A stretch of DNA of 64,000 nucleotides from Laccaria trichodermophora (Eukaryota; Basidiomycota; Agaricomycetes; Agaricales; Hydnangiaceae): contig JACTVC010000010.1 of the NCBI GenBank assembly GCA_018417955.1, positions 124,001 to 188,000 of the forward strand, given 5' to 3'. The notes under the pieces are model-generated. The model saw only the letters and a list, made by a program, of their open reading frames with translations, ran no database searches and was not told where the DNA came from. This document shows, piece by piece, positions 23,224 to 34,783 of the stretch (position 1 is the first letter of the stretch; each line of letters begins with the position of its first letter). The translations under genes were made by a program, and so were the position numbers.

Positions 23224-24849
23224 GTCCCCCACTGATTCCTGCAGGACTCTCAGGATTCCTGAGGATTCCTGCAGGACTACACCATAATTTTGGCAAATTT
23301 GAGTTTTAGGAGAAAAATTCTGTCAAGTCCTCAGGATTCCTGAGGACTACATGACATTTAACCATCTGTGACATCTTTAAACACTTCCTCTAACTTCCTT
23401 AATGAACTTAACTCTATTTCCCTCCTTAACACATTCAGATATCAATACATAGTAGAATTTAATTATATTTTAAATAACATCAAAATTACTTTACAAGTAT
23501 ATTACAGGGAGGGGGGAAGGAGGGACAGACAGGAAGGGGGGTACAGACAGGGTAGAAAGGAGGACAGGAAAGGGAGAACAGAGAGGAAGGGAGATAGAGA
23601 GAAATGGGGGACAGACAGACAGAAATGGTGACAGACAGGGAGGGAGGATAGATAGGGAAAGAGGACAGACAGGGAGGGGGGACAAACAGGGAGGGAGGAC
23701 AGACAGAGGGGGGACAGACAGGGAGGGAGGACAGACAGGGAGGGAGGACAGACAGGGAGGGAGGATAGACAGGAAGGAAGGATAGAAAGGGAGGGGGGAC
23801 ATACTGGGGGTGGGCACTCATTGCCGCTCGTCGGTGGCGGCCTCGTTCGCCGTTCGTCGGCAGTGGTGGGGGGGTCGTGTCTGTCTGTGGGTGCGCGTTG
23901 TCCGCGGGCGCTCGTCGTTCGTGCGTGGGGGGTCGTCGTCCATGCGTGGGCATCGTCGTACATGGGGGGCTCGTTGTCATCCGTGGGCGCTCGTGGGTGG
24001 TCGTTGTCCGTGGGCGCTCGTCGTTCGCGGGTACGGGGTTGTCGTTTTCCGTGGGTGGGGTTGTTGTCGTTGTCCGTGGGCGCTCGTCGTTCGTGGGTGG
24101 TGGCGGAAGGGGTGCTGGTGTGGTTGTGGTGGCTCGTCGCGGGGTCCCGTTCGTTGTCGAAAAAGTCGCCGTCGACGTGGCATACCCGGATGGGCATGCC
24201 ACGTCAGCGGTTTGGTGGTGGCGCCGTTTGTTGGGCGCCACCGCCGTTTCCGTTCTTCGCCGTCGCAGTCAGCGTCGGTGGGTGGGCCGTCGTGGTGTGT
24301 CGTGGTGGTGGGGTTGTCGTCCCTCGTCGTGGGGTCGTGGGCGTTCGTCGTCGAGAAAATCACCGTCGACGCGGCACACCCAGATGGGTGTGCCACGTCA
24401 TCCGTTTGGTGGTGGCGCCGTTTGTGGGGCACCACCACCGTTGTCGTTGTCGATGTCGTGGTTGTCGTCGTCGTTGTCTGTTGTGGCCGTCGTCGTCGTC
24501 GTCGTGGGCGAGTGGTGGTGGGTGGTGATGAAAGAGAGAGGTGGTGGTGATGAAAGAGAGAGGTGACGTGACGTGTCACATATGAAAACCATCATCAACA
24601 AACATCTGCACGGGATGCATCACATCACGTGATGCATTCCAAGCACATGTTTGTGGGTCATGTGACTCATCACATGCATCAATCCTGGGACTAGTCCTGT
24701 CTGAAAATCCTCAGGACTGTCTTCAGTCCTCAGGAATGGACCCCCACAGGACTGAAAAAATTGGCTGGTACATCAGCCAATACTCAGTCCTGGGACTGTG
24801 CAAGAATCCTCAGGAATCCTCAGGAATCCTGCAGGAATCAGTGGGGGAC
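23224..24849. mobile_element. TIR element with purine and GC-rich minisatellites
   Basis: 1,626 bp. The terminal inverted repeat starts GTCCCCCACTGATTCCTGC, and several 'caggattcctgagg' motifs follow inside both ends. It contains a G/A array ('gggagggaggacagacag', 23,510-23,810) and a GC-rich array ('gtgggcgctcgtcgttcg', 23,820-24,530) that includes two copies of a 'ggcatgccacgtca'/'gtgtgccacgtca' block. No transposase. No clear target duplication was found. Long frames on both strands of the arrays are artefacts of composition. It splits pol between RNase H and integrase. Confidence 0.75.
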
Positions 24850-27800
24850 AATAAAGACCTCTTCAATAGGCACAATATCGTCATTGACAGGAGAGTCGTG
24901 AGGTGGAATGCGTATGAGTCTGGATAATGGATCTACGTTGGAGTGGATTCGTCCGGCTCGATGCACGATCTTAAGGCCGGGATAAGCAGCGAATACCGCC
25001 CCCCAGGCGGCTAGTCTCCTGTTCGCGTTCTCGTAGACTCGCGCCCATACTAGGGCAGCGTGATCCGTGATTAAGGTAATGCTCTCTCCTTCTATGAAGG
25101 GTTGGAATTTGACAAGAGCTTCCTTAGCTGCTAAAGCTTCTCGTTCCATAGCACTGTAGTTTCGTTCTGCGGATTTGAAAGTTCGACTCCAGTACGCGAT
25201 TACGTGTTCTACGTGTACAGTAGTTTCATCCAAGGAGTCTCCCCACACATCCGGTTGTTCGACTTCGAAGTGATCCTTGTGGAGTTTTACTACCAACTGG
25301 GGCACGCTCTTATTAGCATTCCACGCAGCTTCCAGCCGTTCATAACAGGGGGTGCCTTTGAGGTCCTTAACTTGTATGGCTTGAACTTGTTGTAGGCTTG
25401 CGCCTAGAGCGATATCTGAGGCATCGGTGTACAACCAATAAGCCTGTTTAGCTATCAGGTGCCCCAGCACAGGAGCGTTGGCTAGAGCCTCCTTGGCTTG
25501 TTGATAAGCAACTTCCTGTTCCGCGTGCCATTGCCATTTAACACCCTTCCTCAAGAGGTCGAATAGCGGCGCAGTGATCATAGAATAAAACGGTATATAA
25601 GACGAAAAGTAGACAACCATCCCTAAGAACTTCTGTAGGTCGGAGATCGAAGTAGGACAAGCAAGCTCCATTATAGCTTGCACCTTTTCTTTGTGAGTCG
25701 ACAGTCCTAGACGGGAGACTTTCTGACCGAGTAGTAGTATTGAAGAGTATCCTACGTAGCACTTAACTGGGGACAGGGTTATCCCAGCTGAGGCTATAGC
25801 TCCCAAAACTTGGTCCAGGTGTTCCAGATGTTCTTCCCAATTCTTGGAGTAGACTACGATGTCATCGATATAGACTAACGCAAACAGCCACAAAAAGGGG
25901 GCTAGGACTCCTTGCATTATCCTTTGGAATATTGAGGGCCCGTTACGCAGGCCAAATGGCATTCGTCTGAACTGCCAAAGTCCTAAGTGACACCGAAAGG
26001 CAGTCTTCTCTTTAGCTTCATCAGCCATTTCTAGTTGTGTAAATCCTGCTAACGCATTGAAGGAAGACAGGACTTGCACCCCTGACAACGCTTGTATAAT
26101 CTCGGATTGTCGTGGGATAGGGAACTCGTCCGGTATGGTTTTGGCATTCAATTTCCTGTAATCGATTACCAGATGGGGTTTCCCGTTTCTGTAGGCCACT
26201 AATGCGGGAAAACCCCAGGGACTAACTGACGGTTCGATGACTCCAGCCTCAAACCATTTCTTGTGTTGTTCATCGATAACTTCTCTTTTGGCCGGTGAGG
26301 TCCCATACATAGGTTCAGAAATCGGTTGGGTATTAGGGAGCAGCGGGATCTGAACTCGCGCTTTTATTTGCCCTAATCTGCCATCTACTCCGAAAGCAGC
26401 TGCATTTCATCGCAGCACTTCTGTTAGCCTTCCACGATATTCTTCGGGAATGTCAGGACCGAGGTTAACTAGCTTGTCTACGTCCCCTGTAACAGGGTCT
26501 TCAGGGACTGCAGAGGTCTTCGGCCCCCAGGATTTGTTTTCCTCGAATCGATCGTCATGACCAGGTACATCTGCAGTTTTATTCGTAGCATTTGCTAAAT
26601 CCTGTGCTCTTAACGTTCCTAAGATAGTTGACTTCAAGGCTTCAGCAGAGGCTACCATCCTATTCAAATGCTCCTCGTCCTTCAGCTTGTCTAATGCGAT
26701 ATCAGGATTGAGTAAATATCCTACAACCTCGCCCGTTCTAATACAGCGAGGGATTGGGCTAGGATTGGCGATAGGAATGAACGGGCAGGATGCACTGATC
26801 CACGTAGTCGGGGCGGCCATTACATTCTGGTCTTCAGTTCCAATAATGACCTTTTCGACTATCCAGTCATCCTGGCCCTCAAATGGAGCGTGAACAGCTA
26901 CATTGACGACGCTGTTCAGTTGGATAATGGTATCATCCAGGGCAACGACATTCATAGGTTTAGTCGCGCTATTTTTCGGCTTAGCGCAGGCTACGGCCTT
27001 CCTTCGAACAAAGGATTGAGTGATGTAGGCTGCTCTAATCTCAAATCCTAGATCGACGCTTTGCGAAGAGGCAGCGGGTATAATGCGCCCTGATTGGCCT
27101 ACGGCTACGTCGCAATGTCCAGAGGTGAATCGGGTCACACTGAGTTTGTACGTGGTCTGGAAATCTTCCCCTAATAGGATAGGAACGTTCATATTACGAA
27201 CGACATAGGCTTCTAGCTCAAAGCTGACAATCGACTCATCTCGCGCTAAGACGTATAGTTCGGTCTTGATGTACCCGAGGACTCTAGCACCTCCTGTGAG
27301 ATGATATAGCTTTATTCTCATGCCTTCGTGTAATTGTGGAGCGTTACTCATTGATTTCCAGAATTCCTCCGAGATTAGCATAATGTCCGCTCCTGAATCC
27401 AACCGAGCTCTGAAGTCGTCAGATTCCAAATTGCCGATTTTAGCTCGCATGTGTAAGGCTCTTGTCCCCAAGGAACCCATCCCCTCTGGAAGTGAACGAC
27501 CTTTGACTGCCGGGAATACTCGTCCCGGCTCGTATATTTGTTCTAATTTCCTCTTTTTTGTTGTCTCGACGATTACCGGACCTGTTTCAGATGCTTTGCT
27601 CTTTCCTTTGTCGTAGCCCTTGTATTTATGTGAGTTACGATGCTTGGGATAAACCTTATGGAGCCTCTGGTCAGCTTGAGACTCCTTGGTTAGCTCCCTT
27701 TCGCGCTCTTCAGTCGCGAGCATTATGCGCCTTTCGGCGGCGAATGATTCTCGTTGATATGTTTGAGACGAATGTATTTCCTTAGCATAGGTCTGAAGTC

Positions 27801-27894
27801 TTCCTTCACTCTTGTAAACGGAAATCAGGGTCTTAGTTTCAACCAGCATAACTAAGTACTCTCTATCTGCTTCCTCCTCCTCGTCCCAAACAAT
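24850..27894 (-). pseudogene. chromovirus protease, reverse transcriptase and RNase H
   Basis: The protease has 'ARLDSGADIMLI' and 'PILLGEDF'. The RT has 'KPHLVIDYRKLN', 'RRMPFGLRNGPSIFQR' and the YIDD box in 'VYIDDIVVYSKN'. The first catalytic Asp (motif A, normally D-x-x-x-GF) is Asn here ('SSFNALAGFTQLEM', codon AAT near 26,050), so the enzyme should be dead. RNase H has 'YTDASDIALGASL', 'MEREALAAKEAL' and 'LITDHAAL'. One TGA lies at 26,407-26,409 between protease and RT, with the frame intact on both sides. Upstream it joins the zinc-knuckle segment ('IHIV' to 'WDEEEEADR') across FB4. Confidence 0.9.
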
Positions 27895-30800
27895 CACTAG
27901 TGGGCACCACTACTTATCATAACTTATAGTTAATTGCCTGCACAGTCATTTATTTGCAGCCCAGTAAAAATATGAAATGAAATGGTTAGGCAAATGAAAT
28001 GAAATGTGTCTTATTTCATTCTGCCTACCTTATGTCATTCAACTTGGGATCCTTTCATTCTTCCCTAGAACTATTTATCATTGCTTCTCTAGGGCGATAT
28101 TTTTGATATTTCATTCTTCCCCAGGGCTATATATCATTGCTTCCCAGAGTGATATTTTTGATATTTCATTCTTCCCCAGTGCTATATATCATTGCTTCTC
28201 TAGGGTGACATTTTTGATATTTCATTCTTCCCCAGGGCTATATATTATTATTTGCCTAGGGCAATATATTTTATATTTCATTGTTCTCCAGGGCTATATA
28301 TTATTACTTGCCTAGGGCAATATTTTTGGTATTTCATTTTTCCCCAGGGCTATGTATCATTGCTTACCTAGGGCAATATTTTTGATATTTCATTGTTTTG
28401 CAGAGCTGTAAATCATTGCTTGCCTAGGGCGATATTTTTGGTATTTCATTGTTCTCCAGGGCTATATATCATTGCTTGCTTAGGGTGATATTTTTGATAT
28501 TTCATTGTTTTCCAGAGCTATATATCATTGCTTGCCTAGGGCAATATTTGTGGTATTTCAGGGTTATTAGGAAAGTGGTCACATGACCAATTTCCTAAAA
28601 TAGCAAAAAAAAAACAGTTGTAGCCCTGCACTCTAGCTTCTAGAATCTATTTGAATTATGTTCTGAAGTGCTCCCATTGTGGAGATATGATGTAAAAGAC
28701 TTTCAAAAGTGTTGCATTTTTTTTTGTTTTTTGTGTTTTTCTCCATGAAAACAAAACCAAACAACATGATTTCAGTATATTTAGAAAGCTAAAAGAAAGG
28801 GCTACAATTATTTTATCGTGGGAAAAATGACCAAAAAAGGAAGGTGTATGTAGTGTGTGCTTTTTTCATTAGAAAAGTTTGTAGTGTCTGCCCTTTGAGA
28901 CTACAAAAGATTTGTAGTGTGCGCTTTTTCATTAAAAAAGTTTGTAGTGTCCACTTTTTGAGACTACAAAAGATTTGTAGTGTGCGCTTTTTCATTAAAA
29001 AAGTTTGTAGTGTCCACTTTTTGAGACTACAAAGGATTTGTAGTGTGCGCTTTTTCATTAAAAAAGTTTGTAATGTCTGCTTTTTGAGACTACAAAAGAT
29101 TTGTAGTGTGCGCTTTTTCATTAAAAAAGTTTGTAGTGTCCGCTTTTTGAGACTACAAAAGATTTGTAGTGTGCGCTTTTTCATTAAAAAAGTTTGTAGT
29201 GTGCGCTTTTTGAGACTACAAAAGATTTGTAGTGTGCGCTTTTTTATTACAAAAGTCTGTAATGTCTGCTTTTTGAGACTACAAAAGTTTGTAGTTGACA
29301 TGTAGTTTATAGTGTCCCTGACTCTGTATAGGTTCTGGGGGATGTGGTTGAAGCATTGACATGACCTTACATATTGCCATTGCTGCAGTCTATTCCTTCA
29401 TATTGATAGCTACTGTCCTATCTCAAAACACAGTTATAGGTTCATGGAGATATGGGTTGAAGGATTGACATGACCTTACATATTGCCATTGCTGCAGCAT
29501 TAGTTTTTGACATTATGCCCAAGTTGACTTTCACATCAGGACAGGCTATTTTCTGCTTTCAGATTGATAGCTATTGATTGGCCTGTCCCAAAGATAGTTA
29601 TCAATATGAATAGCCTCCCCTGGACTGAAAGCTAACTGGGCATGATGTCAAAACTAATGATGCAGCAATGGCAATATGTAAGGTCATGTCAATCCTTCAA
29701 CCCATATCTCCATGAACTTACAGTCATCCACCAGCTAGTGTTACATCAAAAATTGAAAGTTCACTTAAAACATGATGGGGATGCATTTTCACTTAAAAAT
29801 TGTACATTCAATCTTGGTGATGTACATTCTTTGTGTCCTCCAAATTTCAGAGCTCTTAGGTTTGTTTCTCTTGAGTAATCCTGAAAATACAGGTGTAACA
29901 TTCAGTGGTGGGAGGTTTTCTGCTAAGTATCCCATTTTGAACAAATCACTACATATTTGATGCTCATCCTGTACACACAAAACTTGATGTGAGGAGAGAC
30001 CATATATAGAAGCTCCAGATAAATTTTGTTTCAAGGGTGTATGTTGAAAATTACAAAAGTTATACAAGGAGCAAAAGTGTAACATTCAGTGGTGGTGTAA
30101 CACAGGCTGGTGGATGACTGTATAACTGTGTTTTGAGATAGGACAGTAGCTATCAATATGAAGGAATAGACTGCAGCAATGGCAATATGTAAGGTCATGT
30201 CAATGCTTCAACCACATCCCCCAGAACCTATACAGAGTCAGGGACACTATAAACTACATGTCAACTACAAACTTTTGTAGTCTCAAAAAGCAGACATTAC
30301 AGACTCTTGTAATAAAAAAGCGCACACTACAAATCTTTTGTAGTCTCAAAAAGCGCACACTACAAACTTTTTTAATGAAAAAGTGCACACTACAAATCCT
30401 TTGTAGTCTCAAAAAGTGGACACTACAAACTTTTTTAATGAAAAAGCGCACACTACAAATCTTTTGTAGTCTCAAAGGGCAGACACTACAAACTTTTCTA
30501 ATGAAAAAAGCACACACTACATACACCTTCCTTTTTTGGTCATTTTTCCCACGATAAAATAATTGTAGCCCTTTCTTTTAGCTTTCTAAATATACTGAAA
30601 TCATGTTGTTTGGTTTTGTTTTCATGGAGAAAAACACAAAAAACAAAAAAAAATGCAACACTTTTGAAAGTCTTTTACATCATATCTCCACAATGGGAGC
30701 ACTTCAGAACATAATTCAAATAGATTCTAGAAGCTAGAGTGCAGGGCTACAACTGTTTTTTTTTTGCTATTTTAGGAAATTGGTCATGTGACCACTTTCC

Positions 30801-31417
30801 TAATAACCCTGAAATACCACAAATATTGCCCTAGGCAAGCAATGATATATAGCTCTGGAAAACAATGAAATATCAAAAATATCACCCTAAGCAAGCAATG
30901 ATATATAGCCCTGGAGAACAATGAAATACCAAAAATATCGCCCTAGGCAAGCAATGATTTACAGCTCTGCAAAACAATGAAATATCAAAAATATTGCCCT
31001 AGGTAAGCAATGATACATAGCCCTGGGGAAAAATGAAATACCAAAAATATTGCCCTAGGCAAGTAATAATATATAGCACTGGGGAAGAATGAAATATCAA
31101 AAATATTGTCCTAGAGAAGCAATGATATATAGCACTGGGGAAGAATGAAATATCAAAAATATCACTCTGGGAAGCAATGATATATAGCCCTGGGGAAGAA
31201 TGAAATATCAAAAATATCGCCCTAGAGAAGCAATGATAAATAGTCCTAGGGAAGAATGAAAGGATCCCAAGTTGAATGACATAAGGTAGGCAGAATGAAA
31301 TAAGACACATTTCATTTCATTTGCCTAACCATTTCATTTCATATTTTTACTGGGCTGCAAATAAATGACTGTGCAGGCAACTGCCTAGTCTTTATCATAT
31401 AAGTGGTGCCCACCACT
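27895..31417. mobile_element. large foldback element FB4
   Basis: 3,523 bp. Termini CACTAGTGGGCACCACT and, inverted, AGTGGTGGGCACCACT, with a perfect 8-bp duplication CAAACAAT (27,887-27,894 and 31,418-31,425). Each arm has an outer array of about 56-bp units ('ccagggctatatatcattgc', 28,070-28,560 and 30,800-31,260), then a core shared with FB3 (28,570-28,850 and 30,530-30,790), then a 'tttgtagtgtgcgctttttc' array (28,850-29,300 and 30,245-30,520). The centre carries a 400-bp MITE (29,721-30,120). It separates the gag zinc knuckle from the protease. Confidence 0.9.
29721..30120. mobile_element. TA-flanked MITE near the loop of foldback FB4
   Basis: 400 bp. Starts CAGTCATCCACCAGC and ends with the inverted form GCTGGTGGATGACTG, flanked by TA (29,719-29,720 and 30,121-30,122). 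'gtaacattcagtggtgg' occurs twice inside. No ORF. Removing it restores 'catgaacttataactgtg', which matches the opposite arm of the foldback, so it inserted after the foldback formed. Confidence 0.8.
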
Positions 31418-31425
31418 CAAACAAT

Positions 31426-31721
31426 GTGGATTTTATGGGTGTTCTGAAGTACGTTCCATTTACCATAGTGGGGACAGTCCCTATGGAAATGTTTGGGACT
31501 AGTGCAGATATAGCAATCTCCATTTGGCTCTCAAGGGCTAACCTTAGTGTCGTCTCTTTCGAAGGTGATCCCGTTCACCGTTTTGCCATGGGGAAAGTCA
31601 GTTTTAGCTGGAGTGGGCTTATGCCCCCCAGCGCGCGGCAGGGGCCTACGATTGCTATTAGAAGCGAAGTTGGCATCACACTCCAAATCTCCTTCTTCAT
31701 CGGATGAGTAGGATTCTACTT
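31426..31721 (-). pseudogene. chromovirus gag C-terminal segment with CCHC zinc knuckle
   Basis: About 98 codons between FB4 and the LTR element. An acidic start ('YSSDEEGDLECD') is followed by a basic stretch and a CCHC knuckle 'CYICTSPKHFHRDC' (C-x2-C-x4-H-x4-C), the nucleocapsid-type motif that packages RNA. One TGA at 31,531-31,533 lies just before the knuckle. The segment continues directly into the protease part when FB4 is removed, so gag and pol share one frame. Confidence 0.85.
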
Positions 31722-31726
31722 GAACC

Positions 31727-32045
31727 TGTGATATAGGATTGGAAGGGAATGCCCAGAGGCCATAGTCAAACAGTGGTATATAGCTAGATTTGGATATCTT
31801 ACATAATATATTGATCTTTTGTCTTGAACCACCACCTTGTCAGCAGTCTTGCCATCCTCTTGCAGTACATGTAGTGCTTTGTATAACTGTACTTCCTACA
31901 GTATGCATAATCATGTTGGGCCAGCTGAGTATCTTGTAACTGCTCATTGCTCACTCATGGGTGTTGATCCCAGATCCACCCATTCTTGCCTCCTCCTTCC
32001 CTCTTGGCTTCAGCTATGCGAGAAGTTCAGAGTGAACGCTTCACA
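31727..32045 (+). repeat. 5' LTR of non-autonomous LTR element, copy 2
   Basis: 319 bp, TGTGATATAGG to CGCTTCACA, followed by one base and the primer-binding site. Confidence 0.9.
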
Positions 32046-32709
32046 ATGGTGGGGGCACCGTGGACTTCACCAAAGCATGGTTGAAGTCTGCATTTCTTGG
32101 TAGAGGGAGAGCTGGAGAGTTGTGGGAATGCGCCAGCTCATCACAGGAGGAACCTTAGCATGGAGGGTAGCTGCTGCTCATGCACTTCGCGGCGGGCTTA
32201 CTACTTCATGTGAAAGGGCTCATCCATCCTTCAGTTGGATGAACCATTGACTTTAGCTTGTGCTTGCACAGCTGGTTGAGGTTTGTTCGATTGGGGTGCT
32301 GCGCTGACTCTGAGCAGCTGGGCTTTGGGATTTCGCGACTACGCGGCCTGAAGTCTACTGTGAGGAGAGTTCCTACTCACCTATGTCTGGATTCCACGAC
32401 TATGCGACCATTGACTTGGTGAGGAGGTTGCCCACAACCAGTGTTGCCTGCTGCTTTGCGCTGCTTCACTGTCTCTCAGACTCCACCTGTTCCTCAACCA
32501 TCTCCCTTGTCTTTAAGCATCTAGGCCTCGCAAGAACAGCCAGATGTTCATTGACATCCCTCCAGTTCAGTCTGCTGCTCTGGAAATTATGTGCTATGCC
32601 CTACTATGCTTCTCTCCCAATCTTTGCTGTTTTCTTGCCTGAGGAATGAGTATTCTCATCCTCCTTACTTCTCTATGAACTCTCTGGAATGGCTCTTCTT
32701 GGTTTCTGA

Positions 32710-33483
32710 ATGGTTAGAAGGGTTTGGAGTGGTTTTGGGTTGGATGGGGTTGATGGGACATCAACATGGGACTTATTCACCTCATATCTCGCCAACCGAC
32801 GCCCCGACTGCTCTCGTCTCTTTTGCGCTGGAAAGCCCTCGTTTACACCTTTCTTTGGACCCCCTGAACTTGCCAAACGGTCATGTATTGGCTGCATTTC
32901 GCCTAGTTCAACCTGGCATGGCCAAAATGAACATATCTCGTCCGTTCTCGGCGAGATCCTCGTCGTTCCTTTTGTTCTTTGGCTCGTTTTGAAGCCACGG
33001 TCAATGCGCTTCTGGGAAGCTTTTATACGCGCCAAACGGACGAGCGGTTCTCGTGTTACAGCACCATCCCCCCAACAACCATTTACACAGGACTTATCCA
33101 CATCATATCTCGCCAACCGACGCTCCGATTGCTCTCGCCTCTTTTGCGCTGGGATGCCCTCGTTTATACCTTTCTTTGGACCCCCTGACCTCGCCAAACG
33201 GTCGCGTATTGGCTGCGCTTCACCTACTTCAGCCTGGTATGACCAAAATGAACATATTTCGTCCGTTCTCGGCGAGATCCTGGTCGTTTCTTTTGTTCTT
33301 TGGCTTGTTTTAAAGCCACGGTCAATGCGCTTCTGGGAAGCCCTCATACGCGTCAAACGGACGAGCGGTTCTCGTGTTACAGCACCATCCCTCCAACAAC
33401 CATTTACAGGGTGCTTATTCATGTCATATCTCGCCAACCGACGGCCGTATCGCTCTCGTCTTTTTTGCGTTGGGAAGCCCTAA
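32710..33483 (+). CDS. ORF of three ~107-codon repeats in the non-autonomous LTR element
   Basis: A 257-codon frame in element sense. The unit boundary 'catatctcgccaaccgac' recurs at 32,783, 33,104 and 33,425, i.e. every 321 bp (107 codons). The motifs 'SYLANRR.DCSRLFCAG', 'PELAKRS' and 'VLWLVLKPRSMRFWEA' repeat. The same frame is open in copy 1. An antisense frame of 254 codons is also open, so protein coding is uncertain. No known domain. Confidence 0.3.
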   Translation: MVRRVWSGFGLDGVDGTSTWDLFTSYLANRRPDCSRLFCAGKPSFTPFFGPPELAKRSCIGCISPSSTWHGQNEHISSVLGEILVVPFVLWLVLKPRSMRFWEAFIRAKRTSGSRVTAPSPQQPFTQDLSTSYLANRRSDCSRLFCAGMPSFIPFFGPPDLAKRSRIGCASPTSAWYDQNEHISSVLGEILVVSFVLWLVLKPRSMRFWEALIRVKRTSGSRVTAPSLQQPFTGCLFMSYLANRRPYRSRLFCVGKP

Positions 33484-34783
33484 TTTACAGCTTTCTTTGG
33501 ATTCCCTGAACTCGCCAAACGGTCACCTATTGGCTGCGCTTCGCCTAGTTCAGCCTGGTATGACCAACATGAACATATTTCGTCCGTTCTCGGCGAGATC
33601 TCGGTCGCCTCTTTCGTTCTTTGGTTCGTTTTAAAGCTACGGTCAATGCGCTTCTGGGAAGCCCTCATATGCATCAAACAGACAAGCGGTTCTTGCGTTA
33701 CAGCGTCATCTCTCCAACAACCATTTCCCCATTCCTATTGTCATAACCTGCTCGCATCGGACGTTCTATAGCCCATTTTAAACGTCTGAATCGTACCTTT
33801 CCGACGCACCTATTCACATCAATAATGGACAAAAGCCTGGTCTGCAGCATGCATTTACTCCAGAACTGCAGTTTCTGGGTACTTCCTCTCTATCTCAACG
33901 ACCATGGCTCGTCACGATACGCGAATTATACCGTTGGAACGGTGTCGTTCGTAGCTTTCGAACGGGTATTTGATCCCCAGGAACGGGCCAGAAATCACTA
34001 CGCTATGCTCAAACACATTTTTGGTTACCTCAGAATCTCCCCTCTATTTGGGGTGTTAGGACTTGATTGGAGGACTCTTATGGGCAGGGGAGACACCTCA
34101 ACTGGTTGAGAGTTGCTGCTCGCGCATTATGCGGCGGACTCTTCTTCAGTCATGGTAACCTTCTGGCTCCATCAGAAGGCTGATTGCTGCTCGCACGTTG
34201 CGCGGCGGATCAGTGTGGAGGAGTTGCAGCTCGCGCATTATGCGGCGGACTCTTCTTCAATCATGGTAACCTTCTGGGTCCCTCAGAAGTACTGATTGCT
34301 GCTCGTGTGTTACGCGGCAGATCAGTGTTGAGGAGTTGCTGCTCGCACATTATGCGGTGGACTCTTCTTCAATCATGGTAACCTTCTGGCTCCTGATTGC
34401 AGCTCGCATGTTTTGTGGCAGATCAGTGTTGAGGAGTTGCTGCTCGCACATTATGCAGCGGACTCTTCTTCAATCATGGTAACCTTACAGATTGCTGCTT
34501 GTGTGTTGCATGGCCTGTGTCCACTCTGGGGGGCAAAATTTATGACAACATTTTTTTCCCCTCCTTTCCTTTGACCTCTTATCATTCCTACCCAACATGG
34601 CACCACCTTTACCCACTCAGACACCAACTTAGGATCACGGCTTGTAATTTTCCACTGCATGATCTCTTCGCCTCTATCCTCCCTGGCTTGATTCTTGAGA
34701 TTTGCACACTGGAAAAGTGGGGGGCTGTAGGGGAGTATAGGTGGAAGATGGGAGGAGAGGCACAAGCCTCTATCCCATTACAC

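Noticed and set aside
23486..24579. Long ORFs (up to 251 codons) on both strands
   Set aside because: They arise from the low-complexity purine and GC-rich arrays. The proteins are Thr/Pro/His or Val/Arg/Ser repeats with no domain, and three or more frames are open at once.
28813..29305. Lys/Thr/Leu-rich 162-codon ORF and antisense 153-codon ORF
   Set aside because: They are products of the ~61-bp 'tttgtagtgtgcgcttttt' array in foldback FB4.
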